A DNA stretch of 64,000 bases, taken from NCBI RefSeq assembly GCF_001684975.1, contig NZ_MAYH01000023.1, forward strand, positions 558,001-622,000, in the 5' to 3' direction. Within the stretch, counting starts at the first letter, position 1, and each line of letters starts with the position of its first letter. Under the pieces are notes generated by a model, which was given only the letters and a program-made list of their open reading frames with translations, was not told the origin of the DNA and made no database searches. The position numbers and the translations under genes are program-made. The DNA comes from Chryseobacterium artocarpi (lineage in GTDB: Bacteria; Bacteroidota; Bacteroidia; Flavobacteriales; Weeksellaceae). Shown in pieces: positions 26,766-35,203 of this stretch.

Positions 26766-27950
26766 ATGCAAAAAATCCTTATAGTAGAAGACGAAAAAGC
26801 AATCTCGGGAGTACTTCACAGTATTCTGTCTGATGAACTTACAGATTATGAATTTGTTATCGCCGAAGACGGCCTTGAAGGTTACAAACAGGTAGAAAAA
26901 GAAGATTTCGCACTGGTGATTTCTGATATCAAAATGCCTAAACTTTCAGGAACTGAACTTTTAAAACAAAGTCTTGTCTTAAAGCCTGAAACAACTTTTA
27001 TCATGATCTCAGGTCACGCAGACATTGATTCTGCCGTTTCCTGCTTGAAAGAGGGTGCATATGATTTCATTTCTAAACCAATTGACATCAACAGACTGAT
27101 TACCAGTGTGAAAAATGCTTTGGTTAAAGAAACTTTGAAAAAAGAAAACAAAAATCTTCAGACTGAAAATAAAACTCTAAAGAAAAAAGTAAACAAAAAA
27201 TACCAAATGATCGGTGAATCTGCAGGTCTGAAAAAGATTCAGGATATGATCGAAAAGGTAGCTGTTTCTGATGCAAGAGTTTTGATTACAGGACCAAATG
27301 GTGCAGGAAAAGAGCTGGTAGCGCATGCTATTCACAACCAAAGTGATCGCGCAAGAGGTCCAATGGTAGAGGTAAACTGTGCCGCTATCCCATCTGAACT
27401 TATTGAATCTGAACTTTTCGGACACGTAAAAGGGTCTTTTACTGGTGCTATCAAGGATAAGCAGGGAAAATTTGAACAGGCTAACGGAGGAACTATTTTC
27501 CTTGACGAGATTGGTGATATGAGTCTTATCGCTCAGGCTAAAGTATTAAGAGCGCTTCAGGAAAGCAAAGTTTCTCCTGTAGGAAGTGATAAAGAAATCA
27601 AAGTTGATGTAAGAGTAATTGCAGCAACTAATAAAAATATGCAGAAGGAGATTGAGGAAGGTAAATTCAGAGAAGACCTTTACCACAGGCTTTCTGTAAT
27701 TGAAATCTATGTTCCACCATTGGATGAAAGAAAAGAAGACATTAAATTATTGGTTGAGCATTTTTCAGGTATGATTGCTGATGAGCATGGTACTGCTATG
27801 AAAAAGTTTGATGATAAGGCTATTGATGCTTTAAAAGCTCTTTCATGGACTGGAAATATCAGAGAATTAAGGAATGTTGTTGAAAGATTAATTATTCTTG
27901 GTGGAAATACTGTTTCTGCTGATGACGTTGCAAGTTTTGTAAGGAAATAA
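26766..27950 (+). CDS. Sigma54-dependent response regulator lacking a DNA-binding tail
   Basis: 394 residues. A receiver domain (acidic pocket VEDE, phospho-acceptor Asp54 in VISDIKMPK, Lys104 in SKPID) is followed by a coiled linker rich in Lys/Asn/Glu (about 118-146) and a sigma54 AAA+ domain: Walker A TGPNGAGKE, the sigma54-contacting loop GSFTGA (223-228, usually GAFTGA), TIFLDEIGDMS for Walker B, and RVIAATNKN. The protein stops at DDVASFVRK right after the NIRELRNVVER segment, so the Fis-type helix-turn-helix found in NtrC relatives is missing. It may activate without binding upstream DNA, or through a partner. The sensor kinase is not in the window. Confidence 0.92.
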   Translation: MQKILIVEDEKAISGVLHSILSDELTDYEFVIAEDGLEGYKQVEKEDFALVISDIKMPKLSGTELLKQSLVLKPETTFIMISGHADIDSAVSCLKEGAYDFISKPIDINRLITSVKNALVKETLKKENKNLQTENKTLKKKVNKKYQMIGESAGLKKIQDMIEKVAVSDARVLITGPNGAGKELVAHAIHNQSDRARGPMVEVNCAAIPSELIESELFGHVKGSFTGAIKDKQGKFEQANGGTIFLDEIGDMSLIAQAKVLRALQESKVSPVGSDKEIKVDVRVIAATNKNMQKEIEEGKFREDLYHRLSVIEIYVPPLDERKEDIKLLVEHFSGMIADEHGTAMKKFDDKAIDALKALSWTGNIRELRNVVERLIILGGNTVSADDVASFVRK

Positions 27951-27974
27951 TAAACCTATTATTTACAATATATA

Positions 27975-28010
27975 AGATTTGCAGTAACTACACTGCAAAT
28001 CTTTTTTTTT
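27975..28010 (+). terminator. Terminator of the sigma54 activator gene
   Basis: AGATTTGCAGT and ACTGCAAATCT pair around AACTAC and are followed by nine T bases. Confidence 0.93.
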
Positions 28011-28051
28011 GAACTATTTTGAATTATAAACTATATGAATCTTAAAATATT

Positions 28052-29413
28052 ATGAATTTTTTAAACAAAAACTACACAAAAGAATGCCTGACTTTGGCTC
28101 TGCCTGTGATGCTCACCCAGGTAGGGCAAGTTTCAGTAAATTTATTTGACAATATTATTGTCGGAAAACTTTTAGGTGCTGACGCGTTAGCATCTGTCTC
28201 ATTGGGGAATGCCGTATTTTTCTCCATTTTCGTACTTGCACTTGGATTTTCATTTGCAATACCTCCATTAGTTTCGGAGGCACACTCAAAACAGGATCAC
28301 GATACTATTAATTCAGTATTCAGTCATGGTTTTGTTATTAATATGCTGGTAGGGATTATTCTTATGGTAGTCTTATTTTTAGGGATGCCACTACTCTATC
28401 ATTCCGGACAACCAGCTAAGATCATTCCTGATACGGTAGACTTTTTAAGTATAATGGTAGTCAGTATGATTCCAATTATGGCTTTCCAGACGCTTCGTGA
28501 AGTTTCAGAAGGATTATCTTACACTATTGGGGTTACCAAAGCTACTATTATTGCGAATATTATCAATATCGCTTTAAACTATGTTTTCATAAAAGGACTT
28601 TGGGGAATTCCGCCAATGGGGGTAAAAGGGTCTGCATTAGCAACTCTGATTTCCAGAATTTTCATGGTGGTTTTCCTTTATTTTGTATTGCTTAAAGAAA
28701 AAAGAACAAGACGATATATCAAGGATTTCTCATTGAAAGTTCAAAATTTTTCAAAAGCAATGTTTGATAAAATGGTAAAATTAGGATTACCTACAGCTTT
28801 ACAAATGTTCTTTGAGGTAACTGCTTTTGCCGGAGCTGCATTTATCTGCGGATTGATCTCTGCACATGATATTGCCTCTCACCAGATCGCATTAAGTATG
28901 GCTTCCTTTACCTTCAACCTTTGCGTTGGGTTCAGTGTAGCTTCTACGGTAATGATTGGAAGAAAACTAGGTGAGCAAAACTTTGTTGAATTAAGAAAAG
29001 TCGGGATCAATAATTTAAAGATAGCTTTTATCTTTATGTGTATCTGCGGATTGATCTTTATTCTTGGAAGAAATATACTTCCTACATTTTTCACAAAAAA
29101 GGAAGAAGTAGAAGTCATTGCTCTTGCTTCAAAACTGATGATTATTGCTGCTTTATTCCAGCTTTCTGACGGAATTCAGGTAACAGCTTTAGGAATGCTA
29201 AGAGGTTTACAGGATGTTAAAATTCCATCTATTTATACCTTTATTGCATATTGGGTTATAACCATTCCTTTGGGATATTTCTTCTGTGTAACATTAGAAA
29301 TGGGCGCTTTCGGAATGTGGATAGCTCTCGGATTAGGATTAACAGTCTCTGCTGTTTTCCTGGTTAAACGATTCCTGAATATGTCTGCAAAGCGAATTAA
29401 GCAGAATGTATAA
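28052..29413 (+). CDS. MATE-family efflux protein
   Basis: 453 residues with about twelve hydrophobic segments in two similar halves. The N-terminal half shows LALPVMLTQVGQVSVNLFDNIIVGKLLGADALASVSL and the second KLGLPTALQMFFEVTAFAGAAFICG, the repeated start pattern of MATE (NorM/DinF-like) transporters. Such proteins export drugs or metabolites with Na+ or H+ entry. It stands alone between two terminators; no regulator is adjacent. Confidence 0.93.
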   Translation: MNFLNKNYTKECLTLALPVMLTQVGQVSVNLFDNIIVGKLLGADALASVSLGNAVFFSIFVLALGFSFAIPPLVSEAHSKQDHDTINSVFSHGFVINMLVGIILMVVLFLGMPLLYHSGQPAKIIPDTVDFLSIMVVSMIPIMAFQTLREVSEGLSYTIGVTKATIIANIINIALNYVFIKGLWGIPPMGVKGSALATLISRIFMVVFLYFVLLKEKRTRRYIKDFSLKVQNFSKAMFDKMVKLGLPTALQMFFEVTAFAGAAFICGLISAHDIASHQIALSMASFTFNLCVGFSVASTVMIGRKLGEQNFVELRKVGINNLKIAFIFMCICGLIFILGRNILPTFFTKKEEVEVIALASKLMIIAALFQLSDGIQVTALGMLRGLQDVKIPSIYTFIAYWVITIPLGYFFCVTLEMGAFGMWIALGLGLTVSAVFLVKRFLNMSAKRIKQNV

Positions 29414-29418
29414 TATTC

Positions 29419-29454
29419 AAAAGGCTGTTTCTATGGAGGCAGCCTTTTATTTTT
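29419..29454 (+). terminator. Terminator of the MATE gene
   Basis: AAAGGCTG and CAGCCTTT enclose a 12-base loop and are followed by TATTTTT. Confidence 0.82.
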
Positions 29455-29613
29455 CTCACAGATTTAGCAGATTACGCAGATTTTAATACAAGTTATGAAT
29501 GGGCTAAAGCCTATTCATATTGAATTCTATATACTTAGACTTTATAAGAATTCATACTTACATAAATCTACATTCATCATAAGCATCTGCGTAATCTGCT
29601 CAATCTGCGAGAG
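29455..29613. repeat. Inverted-repeat element with CAGATT/GCAGATTACGCAGAT arms
   Basis: Left arm at 29455-29484 (CTCACAGATTTAGCAGATTA, then CGCAGAT) matches the reverse complement of the right arm at 29585-29613 with only a few changes. Between them lies a near-perfect palindrome centred on GGGCTAAAGCCT at 29496-29518. Related arms recur at 42787-42855 and 51268-51299. No transposase is present; the structure resembles a miniature or REP-like element. Confidence 0.8.
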
Positions 29614-29669
29614 ACTTTTAAGCAACTGTAAAGAAAAAGGCTATTCAAAACGAGATAACCTTTTATATT

Positions 29670-30173
29670 TTATTTAATTCTTTTCCCTAAAATCTTCAGA
29701 CTTCGTTCAATACCATCCAAAACAGCTACATCCGGAAGCGTCCCCCAATCTTCAAACCCAAAATGTCTGAATAATTTCAAACTCGGTTCGTTATGAAGAA
29801 AAATAAGGGCTACCAGATTATTGACTCCAAATTTTCCGGCATTCTCAATGCAATATTGAAGGATTGTTTTACCATAGCCTTTACCTCTGGAGCTTTCATC
29901 CAGATAAATACTCACTTCCACCGTTCCACTGTAAGCAGGTCTTTCATGGAATGAACTGAAGCTTACCCATCCTACAATCTCTCTATCAGAATCTTCTACT
30001 ATCCAAAGTGGTCTTGTTTGTGGATTATGCTCATGAAACCATTTTTCCTTGCTTTCTACAGAAACTTCTTCTACGTCTGCAGTCACCATTCTTGAAGCAA
30101 TGGTTGAATTGTAGATGGCTACAATTTTATTTAAATCGGCTAATTCTGCGTTCCTGAATTTTAAATTTCCCAT
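29670..30173 (-). CDS. GNAT acetyltransferase, phosphinothricin acetyltransferase-like
   Basis: 167 residues from the ATG at 30173 (MGNLKFRNAELADLNKIVAI). The GNAT acetyl-CoA motif A appears as VSIYLDESSRGKGYGKTIL, and IYNSTIASRMVTADVEEVSV with REIVGWVSFSSFHERPAYSGT matches the PAT/Pat-like branch that acetylates phosphinothricin, methionine sulfone or related amines. The real substrate is unknown. A TATTTTTG box on the reverse strand at 30200-30207 suggests its own promoter. Confidence 0.88.
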   Translation of the reverse strand: MGNLKFRNAELADLNKIVAIYNSTIASRMVTADVEEVSVESKEKWFHEHNPQTRPLWIVEDSDREIVGWVSFSSFHERPAYSGTVEVSIYLDESSRGKGYGKTILQYCIENAGKFGVNNLVALIFLHNEPSLKLFRHFGFEDWGTLPDVAVLDGIERSLKILGKRIK

Positions 30174-30576
30174 GTAGATCAAGTTCAATATTTACAATGC
30201 AAAAATAATAAATTTCTAAAACACCCTATTTATTTTATGTAAATTATATCATTTTTAAAACAAAACTCAAACGCACCCCAGTAAAATAACACTAAAACAC
30301 AAAAAAAACAAACAATTCCATGTATATTGGAATACGCAAAGGCGCAATTGTATTTTAGGAGTGGATATTTTTAAGGCGCAAAGATTTTATCTACGATAAA
30401 ATTGAATACTGGATATTATTGTGCATGAATTCACGAATAATATATTAATGGCTAAAACCTATGTTGCTATGTGGTTTATATCAGTTTAATTTTTATCACA
30501 TAGAATATATTATAGAATATATTATAGATAAATAAATTGCAGATATTTTTTGCATCTTAGTGTTTTCCAACAATCC
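30174..30576. repeat. Gene-free stretch with decayed repeats
   Basis: After the GNAT promoter, the words ACGCAAAGGCGCAA, AAGGCGCAAAGATTTT, TGCATGAATTCACGAATAAT and GGCTAAAACC appear, followed by a direct repeat of ATAGAATATATTAT near 30501-30530. The first three match the repeat at 4066-4395, the last is a degraded form of the GGCTAAAGCC palindrome. No gene is supported. Confidence 0.5.
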
Positions 30577-31137
30577 TCATTGTAGATCCTTCAGAATCCT
30601 GTTTAAACTTCTTACCGCAATTCCAAGGTATGCAGCCATATCTTCTTTTGAAATCTGGATATTCTGTTTAGACTGCATTTTAAGCAATTGTGTAAGGGTA
30701 TGTTCTACTGTATACAACTGTTGATAAGAAGCTCTGCTAGAAGTATTGATAATACGTTCTGCAAAGGAGTTTAACAATAAGTTATTGAGGATAAGATCTT
30801 TTTGAATCAACTCATTAAAATATGATAAACTTATAGTATAGACAACAACTTCGGTAAGCGCTTCAATGCCACACAAACAAGGAATATTTTTAATTAATTC
30901 TACTTCACCAAGGATTTCGCCGCTTCCTAGAAACTCAACGATATATTCTTTTCCGTTTTCTTCTTCAAAGTAGCATTTCGTAATTCCTTCTTTAATCAGC
31001 ATCACTTTAGAAACAGAGTGATCCTGAATCAATAGCTTTTGTCCTTTAGAAAATGATTCCAGGATAATATTTTTTCCGTTTTGTTGATGATAAAGCTCTT
31101 CAAGATAGGTTAAAAATGATTGGTTGGTCCTTAACAT
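30577..31137 (-). CDS. Crp/Fnr-family transcriptional regulator
   Basis: 186 residues from MLRTNQSFLTYLEELY. The effector-binding beta barrel is seen in KGQKLLIQDHSVSKVMLIKEG, EFLGSGEILGEVELI and TEVVVYTISLSYFNEL; the C-terminal helix-turn-helix is MAAYLGIAVRSLNRILKDLQ. The Cys residues do not form an Fnr iron-sulfur pattern and the cAMP-contact residues are not conserved, so the ligand is unknown. A TTG five codons upstream (31152) overlaps the palindrome described next and is less likely. Divergent from the HAD hydrolase gene. Confidence 0.87.
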   Translation of the reverse strand: MLRTNQSFLTYLEELYHQQNGKNIILESFSKGQKLLIQDHSVSKVMLIKEGITKCYFEEENGKEYIVEFLGSGEILGEVELIKNIPCLCGIEALTEVVVYTISLSYFNELIQKDLILNNLLLNSFAERIINTSSRASYQQLYTVEHTLTQLLKMQSKQNIQISKEDMAAYLGIAVRSLNRILKDLQ

Positions 31138-31146
31138 ATATATTCG

Positions 31147-31158
31147 GGACAATTGTCC
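31147..31158. promoter_or_regulatory. 12-base perfect palindrome in divergent promoter region
   Basis: GGACAATTGTCC lies between the Crp-like gene (start 31137) and the HAD gene (start 31213). Its symmetry and position suggest an operator for a dimeric regulator, possibly the adjacent Crp-like protein itself. It does not match the TGTGA/TCACA Crp consensus. Confidence 0.45.
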
Positions 31159-31212
31159 TTTTCTGTTTTATTTATTATGTTGAAATTTGAATCAGAAATT
31201 TACAAAACTAAA

Positions 31213-31902
31213 ATGAATAATCATATTACTACTCTTGCTTTTGATGCAGATGATACACTTTGGATTAACGAACCTTACTTCCAGGAAGCCGAAAAAGAAT
31301 TTTGTAAACTCCTTGAAGATTATCTTCCACAGCATTCCGTATCTCAGGAATTGTTTAAGACAGAAATGCAAAACCTTCATTTATATGGTTATGGCGTAAA
31401 AGGATTCATGCTTTGTATGATTGAAACCATAAGCAGAGTTACCAACAATACTGCATCTTTACAACTGGTGAATAAAGCAATTGAACTAGGACAGGAACTT
31501 CTTCAGAAGCCTATTGAGTTACTGGATGGGGTTACTGAAACACTGGAAAGCTTAAAAGGAAAATACAGGCTGGTTGTAGCCACAAAAGGCGATTTGCTGG
31601 ATCAGGAACGTAAGCTGAAGAATTCTGGTTTGCAGGAGTATTTCCATCATATTGAAATTATGAGCGACAAAAAGGAAAATGATTACAAGAAGTTATTAAA
31701 ACATCTGGATTGCCAGCCGGAGAACTTCCTGATGCTTGGAAATTCCATTAAATCAGATATTTTACCCGTATTAGAAATCGGAGGATCAGCAGCTCATATT
31801 CCCTACCATGTTACCTGGAGCCATGAACAGCATGATGTAAATCTGGAGCATGAAAATTTTATGGAACTGAAAAGTATTGATGAAATTTTAAAATTTCTTT
31901 AA
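31213..31902 (+). CDS. HAD-superfamily hydrolase
   Basis: 229 residues from MNNHITTLAFDADDTLWIN. HAD motif 1 is FDADDTLW, motif 2 VVATKGD, motif 3 Lys in SDKKENDYKK, motif 4 MLGNSIKSDI. The helical cap between motifs 1 and 2 is C1 type. Substrate is unknown; the first acid set fits a phosphatase. Two upstream in-frame starts exist, but the conserved motif begins ten residues after the chosen ATG, as usual for the family. Divergent from a Crp-like regulator. Confidence 0.87.
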   Translation: MNNHITTLAFDADDTLWINEPYFQEAEKEFCKLLEDYLPQHSVSQELFKTEMQNLHLYGYGVKGFMLCMIETISRVTNNTASLQLVNKAIELGQELLQKPIELLDGVTETLESLKGKYRLVVATKGDLLDQERKLKNSGLQEYFHHIEIMSDKKENDYKKLLKHLDCQPENFLMLGNSIKSDILPVLEIGGSAAHIPYHVTWSHEQHDVNLEHENFMELKSIDEILKFL

Positions 31903-31942
31903 TCATTCAAGTTGAATCAAATTTCAACACTAATTCTATAAA

Positions 31943-31978
31943 AAAAGGCTGCTTCAAATGTGAGACAGCCTTTCAAAT
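31943..31978. terminator. Bidirectional terminator
   Basis: AAAGGCTG and CAGCCTTT pair around CTTCAAATGTGAGA, with an A run on the left and T-rich sequence on the right; shared by the HAD gene and the S9 peptidase gene. Confidence 0.75.
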
Positions 31979-34381
31979 TTATTTCTTTAAACATTTTTCA
32001 AGGAACTGATCCTGCTCCCATAAAACGTGGAAAATATTCTCTTTCGCCTGATATCCATGTGATTCTTTTGGAAGAAGAACCATTCTTACAGGGGCACCAA
32101 GGTTTTTCAAAGCCTGGAAATATCTCTCAGTCTGTAGGGTGAAAGTTCCCGGATTGTTATCTGCATCACCATGAATAAGTAGTAATGGAGTTTTCATTTT
32201 GTCCGCATTCATAAACGGAGACATTGTATTATAAATCTCCGGCACGTCCCAATAGTTTCTTTGCTCAGTCTGGAATCCAAATGGCGTCAAAGTTCTGTTA
32301 TAAGCACCACTTCTTGCAATACCACACGCAAAAAGGTTGGAGTGTGTCAAAAGATTAGCGGTCATAAATGCACCATAAGAGTGCCCACCTACAGCCACTT
32401 TCTTTTTATTAATGTATCCCAGCTGATCTACCGCGTTAATAGCAGCATCTGCATTGGCTACCAATTGAGTGATGAATGTATCATTCGGCTCTGTTTTTCC
32501 TTCACCAATAATCGGGAATGCGGCATGATCTAATACGGCATATCCTTTAGTCGTCCAGTATACGAAAGATCCATAAGACGGGAAAGTAAAGTCGTTGTCA
32601 TTCTGCGTATTCTGTCCCGCTGTATTTTTATCTTTATATTCTCTAGGGTAAGCCCAGATCAGAAGCGGAAGCTTTTCACTCTTTGCTTTTCTGTCATATC
32701 CAGCAGGTAAATAAAGTGTTCCGGAAAGGGTAACGCCATCATTTCTTTTATAGGTAATTACTTCTTTATAAACATCCTTAATACTTTCGAAAGGATTCGC
32801 AAAATGAGTTACCGCTTCAGCTTTATTAGATTTTATATTCTTTTTATAGAAGTTCGGGTATTGGCTTGAAGACTCCTGCGTTGTTAGGATCTCTCCTTTT
32901 GCAGGATTTAAAATATCTACGATACTTTCTTTAGCCCCTTTAAGATTGGAAGTATATAGTCTTTTTTTCTTTAAAGATTTAATATCCATCTCATCAATAA
33001 ACGGATGCTGACCATCTTTTGTAAATCCATCTCCTATCAGATAGGCTTTCCCTCCCTTTAAGTCGATAACAGATTTTCCGTATTGGTTTTTCACTTTATT
33101 AAAATTTCCTGGATCGCTATAAACATCCTGAGAATTTCTGTCATCAATTATCTTTGACTCTCCATTGTTAAGATCAATCAGGAATGATTTTGTATTTCTG
33201 GTATCATACCATTCTTCGGAAACTACAGCATAATGATCATTCGTCCAATTCACATCATCAAATCTTTGTTTTGTTTTGAAGAAAGATTTTGGTGCAGCAG
33301 TAAACGGTGCATCCCAAGTGAAAATTTCATCTCTGTATTCTGCAGGCTTATACTGATCTCCACCATCAAGAGCTTCAGCAAAGACTAAAGTTGACGGCGC
33401 ATCACTTCTCCACATCATATCTCTCTTTCCATTTCTTACTGATGAAAAACCTTTCGGCATAACTTCCGTTAAAGGAACTTCATTTACAACTTTTACAACA
33501 TTTCCTTTTGTATCATAAACCGTTGTTGTTATAGGAAATCTATTCAATGGAACAATATATGAAAATGGTTTTTTGATTACAGATGCCATCAGATAATTTC
33601 CATCCGGAGAGAAGCTTAAACCTGCATACATATCCTGATTCATTACTTTTTTAAGGCTTCCGTTCAGATCAACATTATAAACCTCAGAAGTAATTAAAGT
33701 TTCGAAATTCTTTTCATCCTGTGGATTTTTCAAAAGATCCTGATAAGTTCTGTTTTGAGAAACTTTTCCATCCGCCGTAGAGACAATAGGTCCTGTCGGA
33801 AGATCTTTACTGGAATCTATTAATGCCGGTCTGTTTTTGGGAAGAGTCCTGATCAATAGACTCTGTGAATCATTATACCAGATATATGGAGTTCCCATGT
33901 TAGCATTCAGGAAATCTTCTGTAATTTTTTTTGCAGCAGCAGTTTCCATGTCTACAATCCATAGCTCTACTCCTTTATCTGTTGTATTGGTAAAAGCAAG
34001 TTTCTTTTCGTCAGGTGAAAACAAAAGCTGAGCAATCTTAGCATTTGCTGGTAAATTTTTAACCTGAACTTCATTCTTATCAGAAATCTTTCTTACTTTA
34101 AGATTATTAAAATAAATGGTTGTACTGGCTATGTTGGTTACCGGGTTGATTCTTAATCCACCAAGTTTCATTTCCTGCTGGTTAAGATCATCCAGTGTTT
34201 TATAGGTTGGTCGATAGGTAAAAACTACCCAATCTTTTTTATTGTTCATTAGAACAGATGGTGGTCTTTCATAATCTGCCAGTTTCAGGATTTCAGCAGA
34301 AGGTTTTTGATAAGTAATATTTTCCTGTGCATCATAAAAATTGAGAAAAGCCAAAAGGCAAATTGTCAGTTTTATCTTCAT
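31979..34381 (-). CDS. S9 prolyl-oligopeptidase-family secreted peptidase
   Basis: 800 residues with a signal peptide MKIKLTICLLAFLNFYDAQ. The first 550 residues are a beta-propeller-like region (LLFSPDEKKLAFTN, LSFSPDGNYLMASV) and the C-terminal alpha/beta hydrolase has the catalytic triad: Ser668 in GGHSYGAFM, an Asp in LIHGDADNN (about 741) and His775 in KESHGY. The propeller limits access to small peptides. The GHSYG nucleophile and the organisation resemble glutamyl endopeptidase-type S9 members of Bacteroidota. It is probably periplasmic, in peptide catabolism. Monocistronic. Confidence 0.92.
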   Translation of the reverse strand: MKIKLTICLLAFLNFYDAQENITYQKPSAEILKLADYERPPSVLMNNKKDWVVFTYRPTYKTLDDLNQQEMKLGGLRINPVTNIASTTIYFNNLKVRKISDKNEVQVKNLPANAKIAQLLFSPDEKKLAFTNTTDKGVELWIVDMETAAAKKITEDFLNANMGTPYIWYNDSQSLLIRTLPKNRPALIDSSKDLPTGPIVSTADGKVSQNRTYQDLLKNPQDEKNFETLITSEVYNVDLNGSLKKVMNQDMYAGLSFSPDGNYLMASVIKKPFSYIVPLNRFPITTTVYDTKGNVVKVVNEVPLTEVMPKGFSSVRNGKRDMMWRSDAPSTLVFAEALDGGDQYKPAEYRDEIFTWDAPFTAAPKSFFKTKQRFDDVNWTNDHYAVVSEEWYDTRNTKSFLIDLNNGESKIIDDRNSQDVYSDPGNFNKVKNQYGKSVIDLKGGKAYLIGDGFTKDGQHPFIDEMDIKSLKKKRLYTSNLKGAKESIVDILNPAKGEILTTQESSSQYPNFYKKNIKSNKAEAVTHFANPFESIKDVYKEVITYKRNDGVTLSGTLYLPAGYDRKAKSEKLPLLIWAYPREYKDKNTAGQNTQNDNDFTFPSYGSFVYWTTKGYAVLDHAAFPIIGEGKTEPNDTFITQLVANADAAINAVDQLGYINKKKVAVGGHSYGAFMTANLLTHSNLFACGIARSGAYNRTLTPFGFQTEQRNYWDVPEIYNTMSPFMNADKMKTPLLLIHGDADNNPGTFTLQTERYFQALKNLGAPVRMVLLPKESHGYQAKENIFHVLWEQDQFLEKCLKK

Positions 34382-34502
34382 ATAAATTCATTTTCTACGA
34401 AAGTAGTGAATTTTAAAAGATTTATAAAATTAAAAAAATAACACACTATTAAGTGTCATAATATCTTTTTTTATTACTTTTATCTTACAAATTAAAAATA
34501 AT

Positions 34503-34655
34503 ATGAAAAATTTAAGAAAATTATCAAAAAAGAACATGAAAACGATTAATGGAGGAAGTGCTCCGCTATGTGAATCAGGATATATGGCTTGCAGAGTAGG
34601 TAAAGACCAAAATGGTTCTCCAATCTGGGAATGTTTACCTCATTGTAATTATTAA
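34503..34655 (+). CDS. Double-glycine-leader, Cys-rich bacteriocin-like peptide
   Basis: A 50-residue open frame. The N terminus MKNLRKLSKKNMKTINGG is a typical double-glycine leader (basic, hydrophobic L/L/M/I spacing, GG at 17-18) as used by peptides exported through C39-peptidase ABC transporters. Cleavage after GG would release 32 residues containing four Cys (positions 23, 30, 44 and 48 of the precursor), ending CLPHCNY. It has a strong terminator directly behind it and no overlap with neighbours, so it looks like a stand-alone expressed gene. Similar short peptides with this leader are frequent in Chryseobacterium, annotated as bacteriocin-like. Neither an exporter nor a modification enzyme is in this window; activity is unknown. 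The promoter is unclear (TACTTTTA near 34474). Confidence 0.8.
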   Translation: MKNLRKLSKKNMKTINGGSAPLCESGYMACRVGKDQNGSPIWECLPHCNY

Positions 34656-34661
34656 TAACAG

Positions 34662-34694
34662 AAAACGACACCTTTGAGGTGTCGTTCTATTTTA
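34662..34694 (+). terminator. Terminator of the peptide gene
   Basis: AACGACACCT and AGGTGTCGTT form a ten-base-pair stem with a TTG loop, followed by CTATTTTAT. It starts within 10 bases of the peptide stop. Confidence 0.88.
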
Positions 34695-34708
34695 TATCTA
34701 TTTATATT

Positions 34709-35137
34709 TTACCAGTCTGAAGCTCTTTTCCTTCTCTCAATCATATGATCTACGGAAACTTTTCCCGCTCCCATCACCATCAGAAGTAGATACACAGAAA
34801 GATAGATAAGACTCATTTCTCTTTTTTCAAAAGGATCTGCGCCATGAACTACAAATCCGGCAATAACCATTGTAAAGATCAGAAAACCTAGAGAAACCCT
34901 GGTAAAAAGTCCTAATATCAGTAAGATTGAACAAACAAATTCAGCAAGTACTGTAAGAATAAGCGTAACCTGGGGACCCATTCCTAAAAAATCAAAAAAT
35001 TCAATTTTTCCGCCAGCCAATAACATCTGGAATTTTGGATAACCATGAGAAAGCATTGCAAAACCTACAAATACCCTCACTGCTAATAAAATAATATCTT
35101 TAGGTATTGAGCTTGAATTTGAATTGTTATAGTTCAT
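34709..35137 (-). CDS. DoxX-family membrane protein
   Basis: 142 residues with four hydrophobic segments. DoxX features are AVRVFVGFAMLSHGYPKF and LAEFVCSILLILGLFTR in the first half and YLSVYLLLMVMGAGKVSVD at the end. Members are four-helix inner-membrane proteins linked to thiosulfate:quinone oxidoreductase or redox-stress complexes; the exact role here is unknown. It lies downstream of era on the same strand with a 66-base gap. Confidence 0.88.
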   Translation of the reverse strand: MNYNNSNSSSIPKDIILLAVRVFVGFAMLSHGYPKFQMLLAGGKIEFFDFLGMGPQVTLILTVLAEFVCSILLILGLFTRVSLGFLIFTMVIAGFVVHGADPFEKREMSLIYLSVYLLLMVMGAGKVSVDHMIERRKRASDW

Positions 35138-35203
35138 TTACTAAAAAATTTAGACTAAGGTAATAAAAATCTTTTAATACAACGGGATTCCAGCCTTTTT
35201 AGT

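Noticed and set aside
29495..29677. Rightward 60-codon frame after the MATE gene
   Set aside because: It lies almost wholly inside the inverted-repeat element and has no recognisable features.
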